Assembly: GCA_937996535.1 (NCBI GenBank)
Contig: CALKVF010000096.1
Coordinates: forward strand, 1 to 26,826
DNA from: an uncultured Novosphingobium sp.
GTDB taxonomy: Bacteria; Pseudomonadota; Alphaproteobacteria; Sphingomonadales; Sphingomonadaceae
DNA: 26,826 bases
Direction: 5' to 3'
The translations under genes were made by a program, and so were the position numbers. The notes below the pieces were generated by a model. That model was given only the letters and a program-made list of their open reading frames with translations. It was not told the DNA's origin and made no database searches. Of this stretch, positions 1 to 6,741 are shown piece after piece (the stretch's first letter is position 1; every line of letters begins with the position of its first letter).

Positions 1-59
1 GGCCGCCGGAAAACATCGAAGAAATGGCCAAGAAGCTCGAACAAGAGCTGCTGGGCTAA
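1..59 (+). CDS. rpoA: RNA polymerase alpha subunit, C-terminal end (partial)
   Basis: Only the last 18 codons and the TAA stop (57-59) lie in the window; the frame runs from base 3. The visible tail reads PPENIEEMAKKLEQELLG, which resembles the C-terminus of alphaproteobacterial RpoA after its C-terminal domain. The next gene on the same strand is rplQ, and rpoA-rplQ is the standard end of the alpha ribosomal-protein operon, which supports the call strongly. The product is the alpha subunit that nucleates RNA polymerase assembly and contacts UP elements and activators. Nothing can be said about the rest of the protein from this window. Confidence 0.85.
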   Translation, partial: PPENIEEMAKKLEQELLG

Positions 60-69
60 GCGATTGGGC

Positions 70-89
70 GGGGCGCTTTCGGGCGCCCC
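70..89 (+). other. Short hairpin in the rpoA-rplQ spacer
   Basis: The arms GGGGCGC (70-76) and GCGCCCC (83-89) are perfect complements around a 6-nt loop. No T-run follows, so it is not a classical intrinsic terminator. It could be an mRNA stability or processing element between rpoA and rplQ, or chance in GC-rich DNA. Confidence 0.35.
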
Positions 90-176
90 ACCACACCACG
101 GTGAAGGCAGCCACCGCAAGCGCTGCCGGGATCGGGCTACCTTGAACGGGCCCCCTACGAACTGAAGGAAGTACCT

Positions 177-587
177 ATGCGTCACAAGTATGGCGGTCGT
201 AAGCTGAACCGCACCTCGTCGCACCGCACCGCGATGTTCCGCAACATGGCGGCCGCGCTGATCAAGCACGAACAGATCACCACCACGCTGCCCAAGGCGC
301 GTGAACTGCGTCCCTACGTCGAAAAGCTGATCACGCTGGCGAAGCACGGTGGCCTTTCGAACCGCCGTCTGGCCCACGCCCGTCTGCTCGACGACGCCCA
401 GCTGGTGAAGCTGTTCGACGTTCTGGCCGCGCGCTACGCCGACCGCGCCGGTGGTTACACCCGCGTGATCAAGGCCGGCATCCGCGCTTCGGACGCCGCC
501 CCGATCGCCGTGATCGAACTGGTTGACCGCGATACCTCGGCCAAGGGCCAGGATTCGGGTCCGGTGTTCACCGACGAAGCCGAATAA
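177..587 (+). CDS. rplQ: 50S ribosomal protein L17
   Basis: This 136-residue protein is a component of the large ribosomal subunit near the exit-tunnel region. The N-terminus MRHKYGGRKLNRTSSHRTAM and the following FRNMAAALIKHEQITTTLPKA stretch are the L17 signature, and the length fits the alphaproteobacterial form, which carries a short acidic C-terminal tail (ending TDEAE). The start is supported by a good Shine-Dalgarno, AAGGAAG, a few bases upstream. It follows rpoA by 117 bases on the same strand, the standard last gene of the ribosomal-protein alpha operon, and is followed by a strong terminator at 622-653. It is probably cotranscribed with rpoA. The family call is essentially certain. 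Confidence 0.98.
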   Translation: MRHKYGGRKLNRTSSHRTAMFRNMAAALIKHEQITTTLPKARELRPYVEKLITLAKHGGLSNRRLAHARLLDDAQLVKLFDVLAARYADRAGGYTRVIKAGIRASDAAPIAVIELVDRDTSAKGQDSGPVFTDEAE

Positions 588-621
588 GCCGCTTCGACCG
601 CGCGTCGAACGCAGCATTCAA

Positions 622-656
622 AAGCGGTCGCAAGCTCAGGCTTGCGGCCGCTTTTT
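622..656 (+). terminator. Intrinsic terminator after rplQ
   Basis: A 14-bp stem, AAGCGGTCGCAAGC (622-635) with GCTTGCGGCCGCTT (640-653), closes a TCAG loop. The only irregularity is a G-U pair in RNA. The right arm runs into a T5 tract (652-656). It sits 34 bases after the rplQ stop, so it ends the rpoA-rplQ transcript. Confidence 0.88.
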
Positions 657-706
657 GCATTTGGGCCGCTGGCTGGCCGAGTTTGTTCATAAAAGTGCGC
701 GATAAC

Positions 707-735
707 CTGAACTTCAGCTAACAGGTGGGTTCAGC
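707..735 (+). promoter_or_regulatory. Inverted/direct repeat upstream of the first secreted-protein gene (possible operator)
   Basis: CTGAAC (707-712) and GTTCAG (729-734) form an inverted repeat separated by 16 nt. The hexamer TTCAGC also occurs twice in the same orientation, at 713-718 and 730-735, 17 bp apart. It lies about 80 bases before the ATG at 814, a plausible site for a response-regulator-type factor. The factor is unknown. The related word CCTGAAC reappears in the inverted repeat upstream of the paralogous gene (1431-1462). Confidence 0.35.
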
Positions 736-772
736 ATCGCGGCACCTGCGAATCGCTAGATCATCCTCAACG

Positions 773-790
773 CCGGACAGTTCCGTCCGG
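773..790 (+). other. Small hairpin just before the ribosome binding site
   Basis: CCGGAC (773-778) pairs with GTCCGG (785-790) around a 6-nt loop. It ends 9 bases before the Shine-Dalgarno GAAGGA (799-804) of the secreted-protein gene at 814. It may affect mRNA stability or translation. Chance is also possible. Confidence 0.3.
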
Positions 791-813
791 TCGGGTTTGA
801 AGGATGATTTGCC

Positions 814-1413
814 ATGAAGACTCTGACCAAAGCTCTTGTCGGCACCATCGCGGCGGGCGCGATGGCCGGTGCTTCGGTATCCCCTGCCTTTGCCGAAGGG
901 CGCGGGCGCGGCCATGACGGGATCAGCGCGGGCGATGTGATCGCCGGGGCGCTGGTGATCGGCGGGATCGCTGCGATTGCCACTGCCGCCAGCCGCAGCG
1001 ACCGCGATTACCGCGAAGACGGCTACCGCTATGACCGTGCCGGCTATGGCAATGATGGCGGCTATTATGGCGAGCGGGACCGCTATGCCTATGGCAACCC
1101 GCGCCAGGCGGTCGAGCAGTGCGTCTATGCCGCCGAGCGCGGTGCCAGCCGCTACAGCTATGGCCGGGCCGACGTGACCGACATCCGCCAAGTGCGCGAC
1201 ACCCGCAATGGCTATGAAGTGCGCGGCCGGATCGCGGTCAACACCGCGGGGCGCGGTTGGCGCGGCGGTGACGCCAATTACGGGCGTGGCTGGGGCGGCG
1301 ACTATCGCAGATGGAACAGCGACCTGCGTGGTTACGACAGCGGTTCGTTCAAGTGCCGGATCGAGCGCGGCCGGGTGGTTGACCTCGACTACGACGGGCT
1401 CCGCGGGCTCTGA
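814..1413 (+). CDS. Secreted protein of unknown function, paralog 1
   Basis: I do not recognise a named family. The 199-residue product has a clear Sec signal peptide with probable cleavage after A27 (AFA|EG). A glycine/alanine-rich hydrophobic segment follows at about 41-60, then an Arg/Tyr/Gly/Asp-rich low-complexity region (about 62-95). The C-terminal domain holds two cysteines, one in EQCVYAAERG and one in FKCRIERGRVVDLDYDG, which could form a disulfide. The start is fixed by GAAGGA at 799-804. The next gene (1538-2047) has the same architecture: signal peptide, HDGI..GD(V/I) followed by a hydrophobic glycine-rich helix, then the two-cysteine domain ending in a D-G-R-(I/V) strand. The pair is probably a tandem duplication. 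A periplasmic or outer-surface location is likely; function is unknown. Confidence 0.85.
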   Translation: MKTLTKALVGTIAAGAMAGASVSPAFAEGRGRGHDGISAGDVIAGALVIGGIAAIATAASRSDRDYREDGYRYDRAGYGNDGGYYGERDRYAYGNPRQAVEQCVYAAERGASRYSYGRADVTDIRQVRDTRNGYEVRGRIAVNTAGRGWRGGDANYGRGWGGDYRRWNSDLRGYDSGSFKCRIERGRVVDLDYDGLRGL

Positions 1414-1430
1414 TCTGTGGACAAGTGCTG

Positions 1431-1462
1431 GGCGGTTCAGGCTCGTGAAAGCCTGAACCGCC
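1431..1462 (+). terminator. Perfect 12-bp inverted repeat between the two secreted-protein genes
   Basis: GGCGGTTCAGGC (1431-1442) and GCCTGAACCGCC (1451-1462) are perfect complements with an 8-nt loop, 17 bases after the stop of the first gene. It is followed by TAATCATATC rather than a T-run, so termination would be inefficient or Rho-assisted. Because it carries GTTCAGG/CCTGAAC, the same word found upstream of the first paralog, it could instead be an operator for the second gene. Confidence 0.5.
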
Positions 1463-1537
1463 TAATCATATCAACAAGATAGGCGCATCGATTCGCGGGG
1501 GGAGTGCCCCCGCACGGGCGCGCCGGAGGGCAGTGCA

Positions 1538-2047
1538 ATGCGCAAGATTTCCCGGATTTCCGCCATGCTCGCATCGGCTGCGGCGCTGTCGCTGGTTGCC
1601 ACCCCCGCGCTGGCCCGCGGACCGGGCTGGGGCGGCGGTTGGGGCGGTGGGCGCCATCACGATGACGGGATCGACGGCGGTGACATTCTGACCGGCCTGT
1701 TGATCCTCGGCGGGGTCGCCGTGATTGTGGGGGCGGCGAGCGACAGCGCCAAGAACCGTGATCAGCGCGCCCGCTATCCCGAACCGCGCTATCCGCAGCC
1801 TGCGGCGCCCGGCTACGGTGTCGATGACCGCCCGCAATGGAACGAGAGCGGCGGGATCAACTCCGCCGTCAACCGCTGCATGGATGAAATCGACCGGGGC
1901 CGTACGCGGGTCGATAGCGTCGACAGCGTCAACCGCACCGGCGATGGCTGGCGGGTGGAAGGCCGGGCCGATGGCGGGGCCTTTTCCTGCACCGTCGATG
2001 CCGACGGGCGCATCCGGCAAGTCACGATCGACGGCCACGCGATCTGA
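1538..2047 (+). CDS. Secreted protein of unknown function, paralog 2
   Basis: This 169-residue protein has a Sec signal peptide with probable cleavage after A27 (ALA|RG) and then a Gly/Trp-rich stretch. The motif HHDDGIDGGDI leads into a hydrophobic glycine-rich helix (about 50-70), followed by a proline/arginine-rich linker. The C-terminal domain has two cysteines, in AVNRCMDEIDRG and FSCTVDADGRI. Order and motifs match the upstream gene, with shorter low-complexity content, so I read the pair as diverged tandem paralogs. The start is supported by GGAGGG (1525-1530), 7 nt before ATG. It converges with the esterase at 2073. An imperfect GC-rich hairpin in the 25-base gap may end both transcripts. 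Function is unknown; envelope location is inferred. Confidence 0.83.
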   Translation: MRKISRISAMLASAAALSLVATPALARGPGWGGGWGGGRHHDDGIDGGDILTGLLILGGVAVIVGAASDSAKNRDQRARYPEPRYPQPAAPGYGVDDRPQWNESGGINSAVNRCMDEIDRGRTRVDSVDSVNRTGDGWRVEGRADGGAFSCTVDADGRIRQVTIDGHAI

Positions 2048-2072
2048 GCGTGGCCGCCGGCCGTCCGCCGGC

Positions 2073-3017
2073 TCAGAGCTTGAGCAGGCGGGCCGCCGCG
2101 CCCAGCAGGTCGCGGGTGAAGGTCTTGGCCAGATGGCTTTCGGCCACGGCGTTGAACGCGTGGATGGCGCCCGGATAGCAGTGCAGTTCAACCGGCACCC
2201 CGGCGGCAATCAACCGGCGGGCGTAATCAAGGTCTTCATCGAGGAACAGGTCGAGGCTGCCCGTGCCGATCCAGGTCGGCGGCAGCGCCGCCAGATCATC
2301 CGCCAGCGCGGGTGAGAACCATGCCTTGTGCGCGCCAGTGGGCGCATAGTCACCGCGCAGGGCGTCCCAGCCAAACCGGTTGAGCGCGCGGGTCCAGACG
2401 AATTCGCCGGTCACCGGATTGCCATAGGCACAATCGGCCCCGCCGGTGCGATGGTCGAGCATCGGATAGGTCAGCAGCTGTGCGGCAAGCGCCGGGCCGC
2501 CCCGATCGCGCGCCATCAGCGCGACTGCTGCCGCCAGCCCGCCGCCCGCGCTTTCGCCGATCACCCCGATCCGCGCGGGATCGACCCCCAGCGCGGCGGC
2601 ATTGCCGGCGAGCCAGGTCAGCGCGGCAAAGCAATCCTCCTGCGGGGTGGGGAAGGGGTGCTCAGGCGCGAGCCGGTATTCGACCGAGGCCACCGGGATG
2701 CCCAGCGCGGCGGCCAGCCCCGAGGGATTGTGCTGCATCGAACGCGCAGAGCCGATCACCATGCCCCCGCCGTGGATGTGCAGCAGCGCCGCGCGGCCGG
2801 TGGTGCCCGGTGCGGGATCGAACCATAGCACCTCAAGCGGGCCATCCGGGCCGTCGATCACTTTGACCTCTGCCATGAGCGGCGGATTGCCGAGGAAGGC
2901 GAAGCGGGCCTCGGCTTCGGCGCGGATCGTCGGCAAGTCCTCGCGGGTGAATTCGCGCGATGGCATCAGGTCGATCAGCGGCAGAATCTCGGGATCGACG
3001 AGGTGGCGGGTGGTCAT
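2073..3017 (-). CDS. Alpha/beta hydrolase, hormone-sensitive-lipase-type esterase
   Basis: This 314-residue carboxylesterase of the HSL (bacterial family IV) group probably hydrolyses short-chain acyl esters in the cytoplasm. The oxyanion-hole motif HGGGM is at 82-86 and the nucleophile elbow GESAGG at 154-159 (Ser156). The acid is likely Asp256 in GSLDLF and the base His286 in AIHAFN, so the triad is complete. I chose the ATG at 3017 over an upstream in-frame codon at 3071 because GAGAGGAG precedes it at normal spacing and the extra 18 residues look non-family. There is no signal peptide. It is divergent from uvrC, with 95 bases between the starts, and no partner gene suggests a pathway. The natural substrate cannot be read from sequence. 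Confidence 0.9.
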   Translation of the reverse strand: MTTRHLVDPEILPLIDLMPSREFTREDLPTIRAEAEARFAFLGNPPLMAEVKVIDGPDGPLEVLWFDPAPGTTGRAALLHIHGGGMVIGSARSMQHNPSGLAAALGIPVASVEYRLAPEHPFPTPQEDCFAALTWLAGNAAALGVDPARIGVIGESAGGGLAAAVALMARDRGGPALAAQLLTYPMLDHRTGGADCAYGNPVTGEFVWTRALNRFGWDALRGDYAPTGAHKAWFSPALADDLAALPPTWIGTGSLDLFLDEDLDYARRLIAAGVPVELHCYPGAIHAFNAVAESHLAKTFTRDLLGAAARLLKL

Positions 3018-3099
3018 GGTGGGCAGGCTCCTCTCGCGCAGCAAGGTGGCCGAGGTGGGCAAGCGCAACAAGCCCCTTTCGCGCCCGCGTGGTTCGACC

Positions 3100-3115
3100 T
3101 ATCTGCGACGCGATG
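3100..3115 (+). promoter_or_regulatory. Probable -10 element of uvrC, leaderless start
   Basis: TATCTG (3100-3105) lies 7 nt before the ATG at 3113, so a transcript from it would begin at or next to the start codon. No Shine-Dalgarno is present. The same word CCTATCTG stands at the same place before recR and def. I see no convincing -35. Confidence 0.5.
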
Positions 3116-5047
3116 CCGCGCAATTCGCCTCCCCCCGGTCCGCAAAGCGACGAACGCTTCAACGAGGCGCGGGCCACCTCGACCATTCAGGGCAGCCAGC
3201 CCGATATCGAGGCCGGGGTTGCCGCGATCCGCGAAGTGCTGGCCACTCTCAAGCCCAAGCCCGGGGTTTACCGGATGCTCGATGCGCGGGGCGATGTGCT
3301 CTACGTTGGCAAGGCGCGGGCGCTGCGCAATCGGGTGGCCAACTATACCCAGGTCGATCGGCTGCCGCTGCGGCTCAAGCGGATGGTTTCCCAGACCCGC
3401 AGCATGGTGATCGTCACCACCAATTCCGAGGCCGAGGCGCTGCTGCTCGAAGCGCAGCTGATCAAGCGCTACCGTCCGGCCTACAACGTCCTCCTGCGCG
3501 ACGACAAAAGCTTCCCGTTCATCCTGCTGCGCGCCGATCATGAATTCCCGCGCATCACCAAGCATCGCGGCGCGCGCAAGGCCAAGGGCAACTATTACGG
3601 CCCCTTTGCCAGCGCCGGATCGGTCAACACCACGATCAACGCGCTGCAAAAGCTGTTCCTGTTGCGCAGCTGCACCGACAGCTTCATGGCCCGGCGCGAC
3701 CGGCCGTGCCTGCTCTATCAGATCAAGCGCTGCTCGGCCCCCTGCGTCGGGCGGATTGATGCTGCGGGCTATGACGAACTGGTGCGTCAGGCCAAGGACT
3801 TCCTTGGCGGCAAGTCCAGCGCCGTCCAGCGCGAGATCGAAACCCAGATGCAGGCCGCGGCCGATGCGCTCGATTTCGAAAGCGCGGCGTTGCTGCGCGA
3901 CCGGCTGCGCGCGGCGACCTTCATCCAGGGCAGCCAGGCGATCAACGCCGAAGGGGTCGGCAATGCCGATGTCTTTGCCATTGCGGCCAAGGGCGGGCAC
4001 TTTGGCGTGCAGGCCTTCTTCATCCGCGGTGGGCAGAACTGGGGCCACCGCGCCTTCTTCCCGAGCCACACCGACGGTCTCGACGAAGCCGAGGTGCTGA
4101 CCAGCTTCCTGGCTCAGTTCTATGAGGAAGTGCCGCCGCCGCGCACGATCCTGGTCGATCGCGCCTTGCCTGAGGCCGACCTCTTGGCCGAGGCGCTCGC
4201 AGGGGCGGCAGGCGGCAAGGTCGAGATTTCGGTGCCCCAGCGCGGCGACCGGCGCCGGCTGATCCAGCAGGCCGAGCGCAACGCGGTCGAAGCGCTGGAG
4301 CGGCGACTGGCCGAAAGCGGCACCAAGGCCAAGGTCATGGCCGAACTGGCCGAGTTCCTCGAACTGGGCGATGTGCCGCAGCGGATCGAGGTTTACGACA
4401 ACAGCCACATCCAGGGCACCAATGCGCTGGGCGCGATGATCGTTGCCGGGCCCGAGGGCTTCATCAAGGGCCAGTACCGCAAGTGGAACATCAAGCAGGC
4501 CCAGACCAACGATGATTTCGGCATGATGCGCGAGGTGTTCGGCCGCCGCTTTGCCCGCGCCGCCGAGGAAGATCCCGATCGCGATGGCGGAACCTGGCCC
4601 GATCTCGTGCTGATCGACGGCGGCAAGGGGCAGATGAGCGCGGTGCGCGACTGCCTTGAGGAAATGGGGATCGAGGACGTGCCGCTGATCGCGATTGCCA
4701 AGGGCCCGCACCATGGGCGCGACGGGCGCGAGGTGTTCCATTTCCCCGATGGCCGGGAAAAGATGCTCCCCGTCAATTCACCGCTGCTGTTCCACCTGCA
4801 GCGGCTGCGCGACGAGGTTCACCGCTTTGCCATCGGCGCCCACCGCGACAAGCGCAGCCGCGCGATCACGGCCAGTCCGCTCGATGAGATTGCCGGGATC
4901 GGCCCGGCCCGCAAGCGTGCGCTGCTGCTGCATTTCGGCACGGCCAGCAAGGTGCGCGCGGCCAGTCTGGATGACTTGCAGCGCGCGCCCGGCGTCAGCG
5001 CGGCAGTGGCGCAGACGGTCTATGATTTCTATCATCCGGGCGGTTAG
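3113..5047 (+). CDS. uvrC: Excinuclease ABC subunit C
   Basis: UvrC is the dual-incision nuclease of nucleotide excision repair and acts after UvrA/UvrB damage recognition. This 644-residue copy is complete. The GIY-YIG nuclease domain starts at GVY (51-53) and YVGKA (64-68). A UVR (UvrB-binding) motif lies at about 238-270. The RNase H-like half contains YDNSHIQG and LIDGGKGQ, and tandem helix-hairpin-helix motifs close the protein (about 590-640). Cysteines 187, 199, 207 and 211 have the spacing 12-8-4 reported for the 4Fe-4S ligands of E. coli UvrC. The frame is open upstream to 2960, but the family-like N-terminus (SDERFNEARAT) and the -10 element at 3100 favour the ATG at 3113. It ends 7 bases from the convergent methyltransferase. 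Confidence 0.96.
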   Translation: MPRNSPPPGPQSDERFNEARATSTIQGSQPDIEAGVAAIREVLATLKPKPGVYRMLDARGDVLYVGKARALRNRVANYTQVDRLPLRLKRMVSQTRSMVIVTTNSEAEALLLEAQLIKRYRPAYNVLLRDDKSFPFILLRADHEFPRITKHRGARKAKGNYYGPFASAGSVNTTINALQKLFLLRSCTDSFMARRDRPCLLYQIKRCSAPCVGRIDAAGYDELVRQAKDFLGGKSSAVQREIETQMQAAADALDFESAALLRDRLRAATFIQGSQAINAEGVGNADVFAIAAKGGHFGVQAFFIRGGQNWGHRAFFPSHTDGLDEAEVLTSFLAQFYEEVPPPRTILVDRALPEADLLAEALAGAAGGKVEISVPQRGDRRRLIQQAERNAVEALERRLAESGTKAKVMAELAEFLELGDVPQRIEVYDNSHIQGTNALGAMIVAGPEGFIKGQYRKWNIKQAQTNDDFGMMREVFGRRFARAAEEDPDRDGGTWPDLVLIDGGKGQMSAVRDCLEEMGIEDVPLIAIAKGPHHGRDGREVFHFPDGREKMLPVNSPLLFHLQRLRDEVHRFAIGAHRDKRSRAITASPLDEIAGIGPARKRALLLHFGTASKVRAASLDDLQRAPGVSAAVAQTVYDFYHPGG

Positions 5048-5053
5048 CCCCGC

Positions 5054-5791
5054 CTAGGCGATCACCAGCCGGTACCCGCAATCGCAGCTGTCCTGGCCTA
5101 GCAGGTGGCCATAGCGCGCCTGCCACGCCCCGCTGATTAGATCAGTTTCGAGCCGGGCGATCTGCGGGCCGGTGTCCGCCAGCATCCGGAACGAGGACAT
5201 CGCCGCGCGCAGCCGCGGATCGAGATAGGCCGCCGGGCGCCGCCAATAGGCCGCAAGGAACCCGTCCTCGCAATCGTGGGGAATGGCTACCGGTTCGATC
5301 CGCACCGGCCCCAGCGTTTCGGGATAGCGCGCCAGCGGCGGCATCTGCGCTTCATCCAGCGTGATCAGGCCGGGGACATAGTCGTGCAGCCAGAACCCGC
5401 GGAATGCCGGGTCGTAGGTCAGGATCACCACCGGTCCACGCGATACCCGGCGCAGTTCGGCAAGACCGCGCGCCTGATCCTGCCAGTGATGAACCGTCAG
5501 CACCGCCATCACCGCATCGAAGGCGTCATCAACAAAGGGCAGGGCTTCGGCGCTGCCCTGCACCACGGGCGCGGCGCCGGGGGGGCGCTGGCGGATCATC
5601 TCAGCGGAGGGTTCAAGCGCGGTGAGGTCGCGGTCTTCGGGTTCGTAAGAGCCACTCCCCGCGCCGACATTGAGCACGCTGCGCGCCGGGCCGAGTGCGC
5701 GGTGGATCTGCGCGGCAATGCGCGGGTCGGGGCGCCGCAGCCGGGCATAGTCCACCCCGATGCGGTCATAGAGCGGGGCGGGGCCGGTCAT
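5054..5791 (-). CDS. Class I SAM-dependent methyltransferase
   Basis: A 245-residue Rossmann-fold methyltransferase of the Methyltransf_11/UbiE-like type. Motif I is VLNVGAGSGSYEP (39-51), with an acidic post-I residue in ALEPS (58-62). The motif II/III region is FDAVMAVLTVHHW (91-103). Substrate is unknown; the family includes small-molecule, lipid and quinone methylases. The frame extends upstream to 5938, but that part is antisense-like sequence inside tesB. The ATG at 5791 begins 5 nt after the tesB stop, so the two are translationally close and surely cotranscribed. A TesB and a CelD-type acyltransferase in the same unit hint at acyl or lipid metabolism, but that is inference. It converges with uvrC. 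Confidence 0.85.
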   Translation of the reverse strand: MTGPAPLYDRIGVDYARLRRPDPRIAAQIHRALGPARSVLNVGAGSGSYEPEDRDLTALEPSAEMIRQRPPGAAPVVQGSAEALPFVDDAFDAVMAVLTVHHWQDQARGLAELRRVSRGPVVILTYDPAFRGFWLHDYVPGLITLDEAQMPPLARYPETLGPVRIEPVAIPHDCEDGFLAAYWRRPAAYLDPRLRAAMSSFRMLADTGPQIARLETDLISGAWQARYGHLLGQDSCDCGYRLVIA

Positions 5792-5796
5792 GGTGC

Positions 5797-6687
5797 TCAG
5801 CCCTTGGGCGCGACCTTGCGGATCATGCCTTCCTGCGCGACGCTGGCGACAAGCCGGCCATCGCGGGTGAAGATCCGCCCGCGGTTGAACCCGCGCCCGC
5901 TGCCCGACCACGGACTGTCGGTGGCATAGAGCAGCCATTCGTCAGCCCGGAACGGGGCGTGGAACCACACCGCGTGGTCCAGGCTGGCGCTGACCACTTC
6001 GCCGCGCGCCCACGACAGGCCGTGGGGCAGGGCGCAGGTGCCCAGCAGGGTCATGTCGCTGGCAAAGGCGAGGATCGCGCGGTGGATGCGCGGATCGTCG
6101 GGCAGGGCGGCCACGGTCTTGAACCACGAATGCGAACGCGGCGGAGCGGGCTGCGGATTGGTCCAGTGCCGCCCTTCGACCGCGCGCATTTCGACCGGGC
6201 GTTCGGCAAGGAAATGATGGCGCTGTTCGGGGCGGGCCTGTTCGGCAAAGCGGCGGCGCACCACGCTTTCGGATTCGAGTTCCTCGGGCGGGGGCACATC
6301 GGGCATGGCCGCATCGACATGGTGCAGCCCTTCCTCGTGCTTCTGGAACGAGGCGGTCAGGTTGAGGATCGGGCGGCCCTGCTGGCTGGCCACGACCCGG
6401 CGGTTCGAAAACGAGCCGCCATCGAAGTCGCGTTCGACCTTGTAGTCGATCTCCATGCCTTCGCTGCCGCCGCGCAGGAAATAGGCGTGGAGCGAATGGG
6501 CCGGGCGCGCCGGATCAACGGTCTGTTCGGCCGCGGCCAGGGCCTGGGCGATCACCTGCCCGCCAAACACGCGGCCCACGCCGCCGCGCTTCATCCGGCC
6601 AAGGAACTGGTCCTCGCCCTGGTCCTTGGCTTCGAGCAGCCTGACAAGGCCGGCCACCATCTGTTCGTGAGTGCGTTCGCTATCCAT
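5797..6687 (-). CDS. tesB: Acyl-CoA thioesterase II
   Basis: This 296-residue double-hotdog enzyme hydrolyses medium- and long-chain acyl-CoA to free fatty acid and CoA in the cytoplasm. The N-terminal hotdog carries RVFGGQVIAQALAAA (39-53) and the C-terminal one SLDHAVWFHAPF (235-246). Residues D211, S235 and Q285 fall at a constant offset of 7 from the E. coli TesB triad D204/T228/Q278, with Ser replacing Thr. The ATG at 6687 (AAAGG upstream) is preferred to an in-frame start at 6723, which would add a proline/arginine-rich, non-family extension. The neighbours are a CelD-type acyltransferase upstream (54-nt gap) and a methyltransferase 5 nt downstream, forming one minus-strand unit. Confidence 0.94.
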   Translation of the reverse strand: MDSERTHEQMVAGLVRLLEAKDQGEDQFLGRMKRGGVGRVFGGQVIAQALAAAEQTVDPARPAHSLHAYFLRGGSEGMEIDYKVERDFDGGSFSNRRVVASQQGRPILNLTASFQKHEEGLHHVDAAMPDVPPPEELESESVVRRRFAEQARPEQRHHFLAERPVEMRAVEGRHWTNPQPAPPRSHSWFKTVAALPDDPRIHRAILAFASDMTLLGTCALPHGLSWARGEVVSASLDHAVWFHAPFRADEWLLYATDSPWSGSGRGFNRGRIFTRDGRLVASVAQEGMIRKVAPKG

Positions 6688-6741
6688 TGCTGGACCTTTG
6701 CGGCGTGGGGGCGGGGGCGTCAATAGGTCGCAAGTGGCAAC

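Noticed and set aside
3018..3112. SOS (LexA) box before uvrC
   Set aside because: I looked for the alphaproteobacterial GTTC-N7-GTTC site in the esterase-uvrC gap and saw none.
3014..4741. Long minus-strand frame opposite uvrC
   Set aside because: It covers the conserved UvrC coding region in antisense and has no recognisable domain; the uvrC frame explains the constraint.
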